A DNA stretch of 15,692 nt from UBA5272 sp964577625 (GCA_964577625.1 CAZNZP010000012.1:1-15692), one strand, 5' to 3'; shown: positions 6,686 to 14,036, counted from the first letter of the stretch. Notes: generated by a model not told the origin, from the letters alone. Numbers and translations are program-made.

Positions 6686-8419
6686 TTATTTTTCAATTTG
6701 TAGACGAAGAAGTTTTAGAGAATCGTAGTCTATTTTTATTTTTAAATCTTTATTTAGTTTGTCATATTTAACTTTGAGTCCAGTATCTTCTTTTAAAACT
6801 TTTTTGATAGCTTTTAATTGAATTCCAGTGTATTTATTTTCAATTTCTTTCCAAATATATTTAATGTCTTTTTCATTTATTTCTCTTGCTTCAAATAATT
6901 CTTCAATATGTCCAATAATAGTGTTTATTTTTAAGTCTCTTTTTTTAGCTATCTCTTTTGGTAAAAGTTTTTCTTTAATAAATTCTAGAGTGACTAAGGT
7001 GGTTTTAGTCTTTACTACTTTTTCAAATTCCTCTTCTTCTACTTCACGGGCTACCAAATCTCCATCACAAGCTAAAATAAATTCTTCTTGCTTTCTTTTT
7101 AATTTCTTCTGCATTTCTTTACCCTCATAATATTTTTCTAAGGCTTGACTAGCTCTCTCAGATTTCGCTCTAAAGACTTTATCTTGCTTTACAACAGCTG
7201 AATTTATTTTTAAAGCGTTATCATGAATACCTAAAAGGCAAATATTTTCAAATTTTCTCACCCTAGAAAGTGCTACATATCCCATTCCAGATCCGAAAGC
7301 TTTAGAGAGATCTATTTCAGCAGCGTCTAAAGTCATACCTTGAGACTTGTGTACAGTGATAGCCCAAGCATAACGCAGTGGAAGTTGAGAGATTTCAGCC
7401 AAAACTTTTCCATCTTCATTCGCATATTGCCAGCTCTCATTGGAAGCTACAATTCTTTTTCCATCAAAAGTTTCTACAATTGGCATATTGGAGACATCAA
7501 AATCTACCACTTCTCCTAGAGTCCCATTGTGATACTCTCTATATTTATCATTTTTTACAAAGATTACTTTTGTACCTTTTTTAAGATTAAGGATTTCTGG
7601 GGCAAGACAATTAGCTTTCAAAATTTCTACAAAATTTTTCTTTCCTTCACTAGTCATCTCATAAGAAAATTCAGGAGAATCTGTTTCTAGTTGGCAATAT
7701 TTTTCATAATTAATAGTATCTACATCAATATTGTGAGTGTAAAGTTTTAAAATCTCAGTCTCAGTTTTTTGAGAAATATTATCATTTAATTTTTCAAAGA
7801 CTTTGTAAGTTTCTCTTTCAAAGCGAATATCATTTAAAATTTTATTGAGTACACCATCCTCTTGTTGACGATAATTTTCTTCTAAATAGCAAATCACTGG
7901 ATTCAATTCTTTCCAAGAGAGAGAGTTAAAAGCAAATTCACTACTCTCGTCTGGGATATCAACTTCTTTTCCATATCTTTTGACAACAGGTGGTAGCTGA
8001 AAAAAGTCCCCACAAAAAACTACTTGCACTCCTCCGAAAGGTTTATCTGTCTTTCTAAAAGTTTTAAAAAGAGTGTTTATCATGTCCAATCTATTTGCAT
8101 GAAGCATGGAAATTTCATCAATAATTAAAACTTTGACGCTATCATATCTTTTGAAAAGTTTTTCATTCTGCTCTAATCTATCCAAAGTATATTGATCTAA
8201 TTTTTCATATACCCCAATTCCACCCCAAGAGTGAATAGTCTGTCCGTTGATATGGGTGGCAGCTATACCAGTAGAAGCAGTAATAGCAGGGGAAATAGAA
8301 TGAGATTTTAAATATTCAATATATTTATTTAAAACAAAAGTCTTTCCAGTACCAGCTGCACCAGTCAAAAAGACAGAATGTCCCATTTTCATAATATCCA
8401 GAGCTTCTTTTTGAGTCAT
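6686..8419 (-). CDS. PIF1-like superfamily 1B helicase with C-terminal helix-turn-helix domain
   Basis: This 577-residue enzyme should be an ATP-driven 5'-to-3' DNA helicase of the PIF1/RecD family. Walker A is GAAGTGKT (20-27). Walker B is IIDEIS, with D101 and E102. Motif III is GDFFQLPP (137-144). ENYRQ follows at 181-185, HKSQG at 357-361 and GYVALSR at 380-386, so the helicase core is complete. Residues 477-508 (LEFIKEKLLPKEIAKKRDLK and following) read as a helix-turn-helix resembling the HTH_40-type domain found at the C-terminus of RecQ and PIF1-like proteins, probably a DNA-binding module. The gene converges on the Fe-S nuclease gene with 1 nt between the stops, leaving no room for a terminator. 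The start is supported by a TGTTATACT extended -10 eleven bases upstream. Confidence 0.92.
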   Translation of the reverse strand: MTQKEALDIMKMGHSVFLTGAAGTGKTFVLNKYIEYLKSHSISPAITASTGIAATHINGQTIHSWGGIGVYEKLDQYTLDRLEQNEKLFKRYDSVKVLIIDEISMLHANRLDMINTLFKTFRKTDKPFGGVQVVFCGDFFQLPPVVKRYGKEVDIPDESSEFAFNSLSWKELNPVICYLEENYRQQEDGVLNKILNDIRFERETYKVFEKLNDNISQKTETEILKLYTHNIDVDTINYEKYCQLETDSPEFSYEMTSEGKKNFVEILKANCLAPEILNLKKGTKVIFVKNDKYREYHNGTLGEVVDFDVSNMPIVETFDGKRIVASNESWQYANEDGKVLAEISQLPLRYAWAITVHKSQGMTLDAAEIDLSKAFGSGMGYVALSRVRKFENICLLGIHDNALKINSAVVKQDKVFRAKSERASQALEKYYEGKEMQKKLKRKQEEFILACDGDLVAREVEEEEFEKVVKTKTTLVTLEFIKEKLLPKEIAKKRDLKINTIIGHIEELFEAREINEKDIKYIWKEIENKYTGIQLKAIKKVLKEDTGLKVKYDKLNKDLKIKIDYDSLKLLRLQIEK

Positions 8420-8430
8420 AAAGTGTTTTA

Positions 8431-8439
8431 AGTATAACA
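8431..8439 (-). promoter_or_regulatory. Extended -10 promoter for the PIF1-like helicase gene
   Basis: On the minus strand this reads TGTTATACT, a TGn plus TATACT extended -10. It ends 11 bases before the helicase ATG, giving a predicted leader of only about five bases. It is divergent from the sufB promoter about 30 bp away. Confidence 0.5.
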
Positions 8440-8468
8440 GATTTTTACTTTTTAAGATGTGAAAAATA

Positions 8469-8477
8469 TGTTAATTT
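8469..8477 (+). promoter_or_regulatory. Probable extended -10 promoter for sufB
   Basis: TGTTAATTT fits TGn plus a weak -10 (TAATTT) and again stands exactly six bases before the ATG at 8484, matching the perfect examples at 2087, 2320 and 14025. The hexamer is degenerate, so confidence is moderate. Confidence 0.4.
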
Positions 8478-8483
8478 ATATAA

Positions 8484-9842
8484 ATGACTTTTAATCTATT
8501 TAAAAATAAAGACAGAAAAGACTATTCTTTTGGTTTAACTGAGAAGATGGTCAGAAATATTTCCAAAGACAAAAATGAGCCAAAATGGATGCTTAAAAAG
8601 CGTTTAGAGGCCTTTTCTGCCTACAAAAATACTCCGCTACCAAACTGGGGACCAAGTTTAGAAAAGTTGAATCTAAATGAAATTGTCTATTATGTACCGA
8701 CTGATTTAAAAGAAAAAAGTAGTTGGAGTGAAGTACCAAAAGAAATTGCTGACACTTTTGAAAAACTTGGTATACCCAAAGCTGAAAAATATCTTGGTGG
8801 AGTGGGAGCACAATATGACTCTGGAGTGGTTTATCATTCTATAAAAGAATCTTTAAAGAACCAGGGTGTAATTTTTGAAAATATGGATACTGCGCTAGAG
8901 CTTTATCCTGATTTAGTCAAAAAATATTTCATGAATGAATGTATAAAAATTGATGAACATAAATTCGCTTCTTTGCATGCAGCATGTTGGAGTGGAGGCA
9001 CATTTATTTATGTACCCAAAGGAGTAAAAGTTAGAATGCCACTTCAGTCTTATTTTCGTATGAATCAAGAAAAAGGAGGACAATTTGAGCATACTATTAT
9101 TGTAGCTGATGAAGATAGTTATGTAGAATATATTGAAGGGTGTTCTGCTCCAAGATATGCTTTTTCCGCACTGCATGCCGGAGGAGTAGAAATCTTTGTC
9201 GGTAAAGGAGCTAAGGTAAAATATTCTAGTATAGAAAATTGGAGTAAAAATGTTTACAATTTAAATACAAAAAAAGCTCTAGTTTTTGAAAGAGGGGTAA
9301 TAGAGTGGCTAAACGGAAATACTGGAAGCTCTACCACCATGCTTTATCCATCTTCCATTTTACTCGGTGAATACGCAAAAAGTGAGAGCTTGGGTATTGC
9401 TATGGCCGGAAAAGGTCAATATCAAGATGTAGGAAGTAAAGCGGTTCATATTGCTCCAAATACTTATTCTGTCATTAAATCAAAATCTATTGCTAAAAAT
9501 GGAGGAGTTTCTAATTATCGCGGATTTGTGGAAATCGGTAAGAGAGCAAAAAATTCTAAAATAGTAGTCAATTGTGACACTCTTATTTTGGATAAAGATT
9601 CTAAAGCTCTCGCCATACCAGTAAATAAAGTTTCCAATAAAGATGTAGAGATTTCTCATGAAGCTAAAGTGGGGCAACTTTCTGACAAAGAAATCTTTTA
9701 TACTAATCTTCATGGTTTTGATGAGTATGGAGCGCAAAGATTAATTATTGGTGGATTTGCAAATGAAGTCATAAAAAAACTACCGCTAGAATATGCGGTA
9801 GAGTTGAATAAATTAATAGATCTTGAAATAGAGGGGATGTAA
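8484..9842 (+). CDS. sufB: Fe-S cluster assembly scaffold SufB
   Basis: This 452-residue protein is the scaffold of the cytoplasmic SUF pathway, on which SufBCD builds Fe-S clusters before transfer to apoproteins. Recognisable segments are PLPNWGPSLEKL (51-62), HAACWSGGTFIYVPKGV (165-181), VEYIEGCSAPRY with C220, and NCDTLILD with C364. SHEAKVGQLS (391-400) carries H392 and E393. By alignment to E. coli SufB these correspond to C254, C405, H433 and E434, and the C364-to-H392 spacing of 28 residues is the same as in E. coli. Length is slightly shorter than usual and complete. No sufC ATPase gene is in the window. A shortened SufB/SufD-family protein is encoded about 460 bp downstream, across an inverted membrane gene. 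A terminator hairpin follows the stop. Confidence 0.96.
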   Translation: MTFNLFKNKDRKDYSFGLTEKMVRNISKDKNEPKWMLKKRLEAFSAYKNTPLPNWGPSLEKLNLNEIVYYVPTDLKEKSSWSEVPKEIADTFEKLGIPKAEKYLGGVGAQYDSGVVYHSIKESLKNQGVIFENMDTALELYPDLVKKYFMNECIKIDEHKFASLHAACWSGGTFIYVPKGVKVRMPLQSYFRMNQEKGGQFEHTIIVADEDSYVEYIEGCSAPRYAFSALHAGGVEIFVGKGAKVKYSSIENWSKNVYNLNTKKALVFERGVIEWLNGNTGSSTTMLYPSSILLGEYAKSESLGIAMAGKGQYQDVGSKAVHIAPNTYSVIKSKSIAKNGGVSNYRGFVEIGKRAKNSKIVVNCDTLILDKDSKALAIPVNKVSNKDVEISHEAKVGQLSDKEIFYTNLHGFDEYGAQRLIIGGFANEVIKKLPLEYAVELNKLIDLEIEGM

Positions 9843-9848
9843 AATAAA

Positions 9849-9880
9849 AAAGAGCGAATCAGTCGCTCTTTATATTATTT
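9849..9880. terminator. Bidirectional intrinsic terminator between sufB and the inverted membrane gene
   Basis: A perfect 9-bp stem pairs AAAGAGCGA (9849-9857) with TCGCTCTTT (9863-9871) around the loop ATCAG. A T-rich tract follows on the plus strand, and TTTTTTATTTT follows on the minus strand, so it can end both convergent genes. Confidence 0.8.
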
Positions 9881-9913
9881 TCTTCAGAAATTATTTAAAA
9901 TAGTTTCTGAAGA
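9881..9913. repeat. Inverted repeat spanning the stop codon of the membrane gene
   Basis: Perfect 10-bp arms TCTTCAGAAA (9881-9890) and TTTCTGAAGA (9904-9913) flank a 13-nt loop that contains the stop codon of the minus-strand gene. It sits next to the terminator hairpin and may form a second, 3'-stabilising structure in that mRNA. Confidence 0.6.
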
Positions 9914-10190
9914 ATCTGTGTCTTTTTGCATAGTAAACCAATAATACTGCTGAATAAGCAAGAAGTATCAATCCTAGCAACTTCAGCCTATCAAAAAGAG
10001 AAAGTAGCTCTCCTGCGCCCCCATGGATTTCATTCAAAGAAAAGAAATTAAGAGATAATAGTATTCCGAAACCTGCCACAACTAAAAGCGTTGCAGTCAG
10101 CCACCAAGTTTTATAGTGGGACAGGTTTTTCTTGAGGAAGATGTAATTTACTATAAAAAAGTTTTTAAGGAACGTTTTAATTTTTTCCAT
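9891..10190 (-). CDS. Small two-helix integral membrane protein, unknown function
   Basis: I do not recognise this 99-residue protein. It begins MEKIKTFLKNFFIV and has two hydrophobic segments: about residues 29-50 (WWLTATLLVVAGFGILLSL and following) and about 69-88 (LKLLGLILLAYSAVLLVYYA). A short loop with GGAGELLS joins them, and the C-terminus is basic and aromatic. Both termini are probably cytoplasmic. The reading frame stays open to an ATG at 10262, but a consensus promoter (TTGACA, 18-bp spacer, TATAAT) lies at 10233-10262. Transcription should therefore begin near 10226, which excludes that start and points to the ATG at 10188-10190. The gene is inverted between sufB and the SufD-like gene and shares a terminator with sufB. 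A link to Fe-S biogenesis is not supported. Confidence 0.72.
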   Translation of the reverse strand: MEKIKTFLKNFFIVNYIFLKKNLSHYKTWWLTATLLVVAGFGILLSLNFFSLNEIHGGAGELLSLFDRLKLLGLILLAYSAVLLVYYAKRHRFFRNYFK

Positions 10191-10232
10191 TTTTATATAT
10201 TTAAAAAGTTTATATTCAAAATAACTATCTAT

Positions 10233-10262
10233 ATTATACCAATAAAAGACATATCTTGTCAA
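10233..10262 (-). promoter_or_regulatory. Consensus sigma-70-type promoter for the membrane gene
   Basis: On the minus strand TTGACA (10257-10262), an 18-bp spacer and TATAAT (10233-10238) form a complete consensus promoter, with TG one base before the -10 (extended -10). It is the strongest promoter in the window and fixes the start codon of the downstream gene. Confidence 0.85.
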
Positions 10263-10283
10263 GTCTTTAAAATATCTATATTT

Positions 10284-10289
10284 TATAAT
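10284..10289 (+). promoter_or_regulatory. Possible -10 box for the SufD-like gene
   Basis: TATAAT lies 17 bases before the ATG at 10307, divergent from the minus-strand promoter at 10233-10262. TTGTCA at 10256 is 22 bp upstream, too far for an ordinary -35. The leader would be about 10 nt without a Shine-Dalgarno sequence. Confidence 0.4.
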
Positions 10290-10306
10290 ATTATCTTAAA
10301 TAAGCT

Positions 10307-10885
10307 ATGAAAAACAAACCTATTTCCTATGGATTAAAAATACATACTAATTTCAGTAAAGAAGAAATTGAGAAAAATACTCGGATTATTAATATTGATG
10401 AAAACAAATATATTGAGATTAAAGAAGAGAGTTTTAAAAATGATTTTTTGTCTCACACTATTATCAATTTAAATGTCGCTGGAGCAAGTGTGAAATTTAT
10501 TGGAAGATATAAAGCAGAAAAATCTTTATGTGATATTTCTTGTGTCATTAATCATAAAGCTGACAACACAAAATCTGAAATCAATATCAAAGGTATTGCT
10601 GAAGAAGGTGGTAAAATAATCTCTCGCTCAAATATTTTTGTAGAAGAAAATGTGAAAGGTATAGAAGGAGAAGAAAAGGTTAAATTTATTTTTGTAGTAG
10701 ATGAAGATGGTGAGACAGGGGAAATAGATGCTATTCCAAATCTGGATATTAATAGTCATGAAGTCAAAGTCTCTCATGCGCTATCAATTTCTAAAATAAA
10801 AAAGGCTGACATTTGGTATGCCAACCTTCATTCTTTTGATGAAAAAGATTCTAAAGAATTTTTTAAAGAAAACTTTTTAAATTAA
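10307..10885 (+). CDS. Minimal SufB/SufD-family protein (SufD-like)
   Basis: This 192-residue protein looks like the C-terminal part of SufD, the partner of SufB in the SufBCD scaffold. The second half is diagnostic: residues 103-120 run from KIISRSNIFVEEN into a glycine and glutamate stretch. Next come AIPNLDINSHEVKVSHALSI (142-161) and then DIWYANLHSFDEKDSKEF, which parallels the end of the sufB product (VEISHEAKVGQLSDKEIFYTN). H157 in VSHAL aligns with E. coli SufD H360, while V155 replaces the cysteine C358. SufD proteins are normally around 400 residues; the N-terminal half is missing, yet the frame is clean, so it looks like a reduced gene rather than debris. It presumably pairs with SufB. 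Assignment to the family is fairly firm; function as SufD is inferred. Confidence 0.8.
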   Translation: MKNKPISYGLKIHTNFSKEEIEKNTRIINIDENKYIEIKEESFKNDFLSHTIINLNVAGASVKFIGRYKAEKSLCDISCVINHKADNTKSEINIKGIAEEGGKIISRSNIFVEENVKGIEGEEKVKFIFVVDEDGETGEIDAIPNLDINSHEVKVSHALSISKIKKADIWYANLHSFDEKDSKEFFKENFLN

Positions 10886-10908
10886 TATTTAAATATTGTC
10901 AAGTCTGA

Positions 10909-10962
10909 AAAAGCTTTATTTTGTGATAATATTTAAGAATTATAAGGCTTTTATTATTTTTA
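10909..10962 (+). terminator. Terminator-like hairpin after the SufD-like gene
   Basis: AAAAGCTTTAT (10909-10919) pairs with ATAAGGCTTTT (10942-10952), 11 bp with one G-T wobble and a 22-nt loop. The T-rich tract TTATTATTTTT follows. It ends 8 nt before serS. The loop contains the probable serS -10 box, so transcripts starting there would lack the left arm and escape termination. Confidence 0.5.
10922..10930 (+). promoter_or_regulatory. Probable extended -10 promoter for serS
   Basis: TGTGATAAT is TGn plus GATAAT, one mismatch from the consensus -10. It predicts a leader of about 33 nt before the ATG at 10970, longer than for other genes here. TTGTCA at 10896 is 23 bp upstream, too far for a normal -35. 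Confidence 0.4.
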
Positions 10963-10969
10963 CAAGCAT

Positions 10970-12238
10970 ATGTTAGATATTAAATTTATAAGAGAAAATC
11001 CAGAACTTATTAAAATGGCAGCTCAAAAAAAGCATGTTGATTTTAATGTTGACGAATTGATTGAATTAGATAAAAAAAGAGTTGAGTTATCACAAAAAAT
11101 AGAAGAATTTCGTGCTAAACAAAATTCTGTTTCAGCAGAAATTCCAAATCTTTCCGGAGAAGAAAAAGAAAATAAGATAAAAGAAATGGGGCTTGTAAAA
11201 GAAGAGATGAAAAAGCTTGAGCCAGAATTGACCGAAATAAATGAGAAATGGAAAGAGCTGATGCTTAAAGTTCCAAATGTGCCAGATATGACTGTGCCAG
11301 ATGGAAATTCTGATGCTCAAAATCAAGAAGTGAAAGTCTGGGGAGAAAAGCCAAACTTTAATTTTGAACCAAAAGATCATATTGAAATAATGGAGAATTT
11401 AAAAATGGTGGATTTTGAAAGAGGTTCAAAAGTTCATGGTTTCCGAGGATACTTTTTAACTGGTGAAGGTGTTAAACTTTCTTTCGCAATCTGGAATTAT
11501 GCTTTAGAATTTTTTAGCAAAAGAGGATACAATCCTGTAATTCCTCCAGTAATTGTCCGTAAAGAAAACCTTTATGGTACAGGACACCTTCCTGGTGACG
11601 CAGATGATTATTATGTGACTCAAGATGATGATGCTTTAGCTGGAACAGCTGAAGTACCGTTGATGGGATTTCATAGAGATGAAATCTTGGATATTAAAAA
11701 TCTCCCGATTAAATATTTGGGATTTTCTCCATGCTTCCGAAGAGAGGCAGGAAGTTATTCTAAAGATGTGAAAGGTCTCATCAGAGTACATGAATTTTAT
11801 AAGTTTGAACAATTTATACTTTGTGAAGCCAATCATGAAGAATCAGTAAAATATCATGAAGAATTAAATAGAAATACAGAAGAATTTATTGAGTCTTTAA
11901 AAATTCCATATCACACTGTGATTAATTGTGGTGGAGACCTTGGACAAGGACAAGTTAAAAAGTATGACGTAGAACTTTGGGTGCCAAAAGAAGAAAAATA
12001 TAGAGAGATTTCTAGCGCTTCTTATTTTCATGATTTTCAAGCCAGAAGATCAAATGTGAAATATAGAGATGAAGAAGGTAAAGTGCGTTTCGTCCACTCT
12101 TTAAACTGTACCGCTATTCCTACACCAAGAATTCTAGTGTCTTTGGTGGAAAATTATCAAAATGCTGACGGAAGCGTAAATATTCCAGAAGTTTTAATCC
12201 CTTACATGCAAGGTAAAAAAGTAATCAGTAATGAGTAA
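10970..12238 (+). CDS. serS: Seryl-tRNA synthetase
   Basis: This 422-residue class II synthetase charges tRNA-Ser with serine in the cytoplasm. It begins MLDIKFIRENPELIKMAA, followed by a long charged coiled-coil arm (about 28-100) that grips the tRNA. The catalytic domain holds GTAEVPL (225-231) for serine recognition. Motif 2 covers LGFSPCFRREAGS (250-262) and IRVHEFYKFEQF (271-282). EISSASYFHDFQARR is at 346-360. Motif 3, LNCTAIPTPR (378-387), replaces the more usual LNGSGLAVGRT but keeps the arginine. Length is standard and the gene looks complete. It probably heads a three-gene cluster: the next genes follow after 11 and 3 nt on the same strand. Identity is certain; the odd motif 3 is probably lineage-specific. 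Confidence 0.98.
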   Translation: MLDIKFIRENPELIKMAAQKKHVDFNVDELIELDKKRVELSQKIEEFRAKQNSVSAEIPNLSGEEKENKIKEMGLVKEEMKKLEPELTEINEKWKELMLKVPNVPDMTVPDGNSDAQNQEVKVWGEKPNFNFEPKDHIEIMENLKMVDFERGSKVHGFRGYFLTGEGVKLSFAIWNYALEFFSKRGYNPVIPPVIVRKENLYGTGHLPGDADDYYVTQDDDALAGTAEVPLMGFHRDEILDIKNLPIKYLGFSPCFRREAGSYSKDVKGLIRVHEFYKFEQFILCEANHEESVKYHEELNRNTEEFIESLKIPYHTVINCGGDLGQGQVKKYDVELWVPKEEKYREISSASYFHDFQARRSNVKYRDEEGKVRFVHSLNCTAIPTPRILVSLVENYQNADGSVNIPEVLIPYMQGKKVISNE

Positions 12239-12249
12239 AATTTAAAAGA

Positions 12250-12894
12250 ATGGCAAAGAAAAAAAAGAGAAGATTAAAAAAGAAGTTTAAAGTAATATTG
12301 TGGTTTTTAATTTTGGCTCTAATTTTAGGAGGAGTATTTTATCTGAATAATCAAAAGATAATTAGTTTAGAAAATATTTGGAAAGAGACAAATAATCAAA
12401 TCGTAAATATAAAAAATCTTTTTCAAAAAGACAAAAAAGTAGAAAATGAAGAGTCTAACTCTTCTGAAGTTGTAAGTGTGAAAGAAAATGATTTTATAAA
12501 AATTTTCAGAAATAGACTACCAAGTAAAAATTTAAATTTTGCTTCTTCAAGTGAGATTTTACCAAATGGAGATATGAAAATTTTCTTACAAAATACTCAA
12601 AATGATGAAGGTTATCTTTTTGTAAACACCAATCAAGATGCAGAATATGTTTGGATTACTTTTGTTTCAGCTATTGATGCAGAACCTTTAAAAACCGAAA
12701 TAGAGAAAAAAATAAAAGATTTAGACTATATTGATTTAAGATTTTCTAATAAAGTTTTTTATAAATTTCACAATAAAAATGAAATCCCAGCCACTCCGGT
12801 ATCCACAGAAGAAGTTTCAGATTTAGAGGGAGAGATTATAATTCCAATAGCTACGACCACTACTGAAATTTCTACTTCTACCAACCTAAACTAA
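12250..12894 (+). CDS. Hypothetical single-pass membrane protein with extracytoplasmic domain
   Basis: This 214-residue protein starts with a very basic segment (MAKKKKRRLKKKFK) followed by one transmembrane helix at about residues 15-31 (VILWFLILALILGGVFYL). By the positive-inside rule, the rest should lie outside the membrane. A Ser/Glu-rich linker follows, then a domain of alternating strands at about 80-175, ending in DYIDLRFSNKVFYKF. A Thr/Ser-rich tail closes the protein. The IDLRF segment faintly recalls the beta domain of FtsQ/DivIB division proteins, but the protein is short and I cannot defend that name. It sits between serS and a tRNA-modification gene, 11 nt after the first and 3 nt before the second, so it is almost surely co-transcribed with them. 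Confidence 0.75.
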   Translation: MAKKKKRRLKKKFKVILWFLILALILGGVFYLNNQKIISLENIWKETNNQIVNIKNLFQKDKKVENEESNSSEVVSVKENDFIKIFRNRLPSKNLNFASSSEILPNGDMKIFLQNTQNDEGYLFVNTNQDAEYVWITFVSAIDAEPLKTEIEKKIKDLDYIDLRFSNKVFYKFHNKNEIPATPVSTEEVSDLEGEIIIPIATTTTEISTSTNLN

Positions 12895-12897
12895 ATT

Positions 12898-13977
12898 ATG
12901 GCTAAAAAAGATCTTATAGAAGACTTAAAAAAGAAAATTAAAAGTGGTAAAACTTTGACTGCTATTGCTCCAATGGCCGATGTCACTGATGAAGTTTTTA
13001 GAGGATTGATAGCAAAATATTCTAGACCTAATGGTCCAGATATCTTTTGGACTGAATTTGTCTCAGCTGACGGACTGAATAGTATTGGTAAGAAAAATTT
13101 GCTTCATGATTTAGCTTTTAATAAAAAGAGTGAATATCCAATTCTAGCGCAGATTTTTAGCTCTAAAAAAGAAAATATTTTAAAAGCTATAAAGTTAGTT
13201 TACAAACTTGGCTTTAATGGAATTGATTTAAATATGGGCTGTCCAGATAGAAGTGTGGAGAAGCAGCTTTCAGGGTCAGCTATGATGAAGTATCCAGATC
13301 TTTCTAGAGAAATTGTAAAAGCAAGTAGAGAGTTGGTGGATGAAATAAATAAAAAAGACAAAAATAACTATTTTAGCTTTTCAGTAAAAACTCGTCTTGG
13401 ATATAATAAAATAGAATATGAAAAATGGTTTCCAAATATTTTAGATAACGAGCCAGATATTTTTTCTATACATCTCCGAACCAGAAAAGAGCTTTCTTTG
13501 GTTCCAGCTCACTGGGAAATTAGTAAAGAGGTTGTAGATTTCATTAAAAAATATTGTAAAGAAAATAATTTAAAAACTCCAATTATTTTTTTAAACGGAG
13601 ATATAAAAAGTGTAGAAGAAGCGAAAGAGAAGAAAAAACAATCTGGATGTGATGGGATTATGGTCGGCAGGGGAATCTTTGGCACACCTTGGTTTTTTGA
13701 TGAGAAAGAATTTAAAAAAAGAGAGTTACAAAATTTAAATACTAAAAAGGGGAGAGAAAACATCTTATTTAGACTTGAAATCTTAAAAGAACACACCAAA
13801 CTCTTTGAGAAAAAATTATCTAAAATCAAAAGTTTTAATCTGATGAAAAAACATTATAAAGCGTATGTGAATGGTTTTGATGGAGCGAAAGAATTAAGAG
13901 TGGATCTGATGAATACAAAAGACTATAAAGAAGTGAAGAAAATTGTAGATAAATTTATAAAAGAAAAGTTAAAATAA
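12898..13977 (+). CDS. dus: tRNA-dihydrouridine synthase
   Basis: This 359-residue flavoenzyme reduces uridines in the tRNA D-loop to dihydrouridine, using FMN and NADPH. The TIM-barrel motifs are clear. APMADVTD (24-31) is the FMN-binding start. IDLNMGCPDRSVEKQLSG (109-126) carries the catalytic C115. VKTRLGY is at 163-169, HLRTR at 192-196, FLNGDI at 231-236 and GIMVGRGIFGTPWF at 253-266. The C-terminal helical segment (about 285-359) is the tRNA-binding domain, rich in lysine. Length is typical or slightly long. It starts 3 nt after the preceding stop without a Shine-Dalgarno sequence, so it is translated as part of the serS cluster. Membership in the Dus family is certain; which of DusA, DusB or DusC it matches, and which uridine it modifies, cannot be read from the sequence. 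Confidence 0.95.
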   Translation: MAKKDLIEDLKKKIKSGKTLTAIAPMADVTDEVFRGLIAKYSRPNGPDIFWTEFVSADGLNSIGKKNLLHDLAFNKKSEYPILAQIFSSKKENILKAIKLVYKLGFNGIDLNMGCPDRSVEKQLSGSAMMKYPDLSREIVKASRELVDEINKKDKNNYFSFSVKTRLGYNKIEYEKWFPNILDNEPDIFSIHLRTRKELSLVPAHWEISKEVVDFIKKYCKENNLKTPIIFLNGDIKSVEEAKEKKKQSGCDGIMVGRGIFGTPWFFDEKEFKKRELQNLNTKKGRENILFRLEILKEHTKLFEKKLSKIKSFNLMKKHYKAYVNGFDGAKELRVDLMNTKDYKEVKKIVDKFIKEKLK

Positions 13978-14024
13978 GACATATTTATATATTTGTCAAG
14001 TTTTAAAAAGGGGAGGTTTTAAGC

Positions 14025-14030
14025 TATAAT
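14025..14030 (+). promoter_or_regulatory. -10 box of a leaderless dnaX promoter
   Basis: TATAAT stands exactly six bases (TTCACT) before the dnaX ATG at 14037, as in the two copies at 2090 and 2323, and predicts a leaderless transcript. The TGn extension is absent (AGC instead). A GGGGAGG at 14010-14016 lies upstream of the -10 and 20 nt from the ATG, so it is unlikely to act as a ribosome binding site. Confidence 0.6.
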
Positions 14031-14036
14031 TTCACT

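Noticed and set aside
10191..10262. Upstream start (ATG at 10262) for the minus-strand membrane gene
   Set aside because: The consensus -35 and -10 lie within this stretch, so the transcript starts downstream of that ATG. The added residues are low-complexity Tyr/Phe/Lys sequence.
14010..14016. GGGGAGG as the dnaX ribosome binding site
   Set aside because: It is 20 nt from the ATG and upstream of the TATAAT box, so it would not be in the mRNA if that promoter is used.
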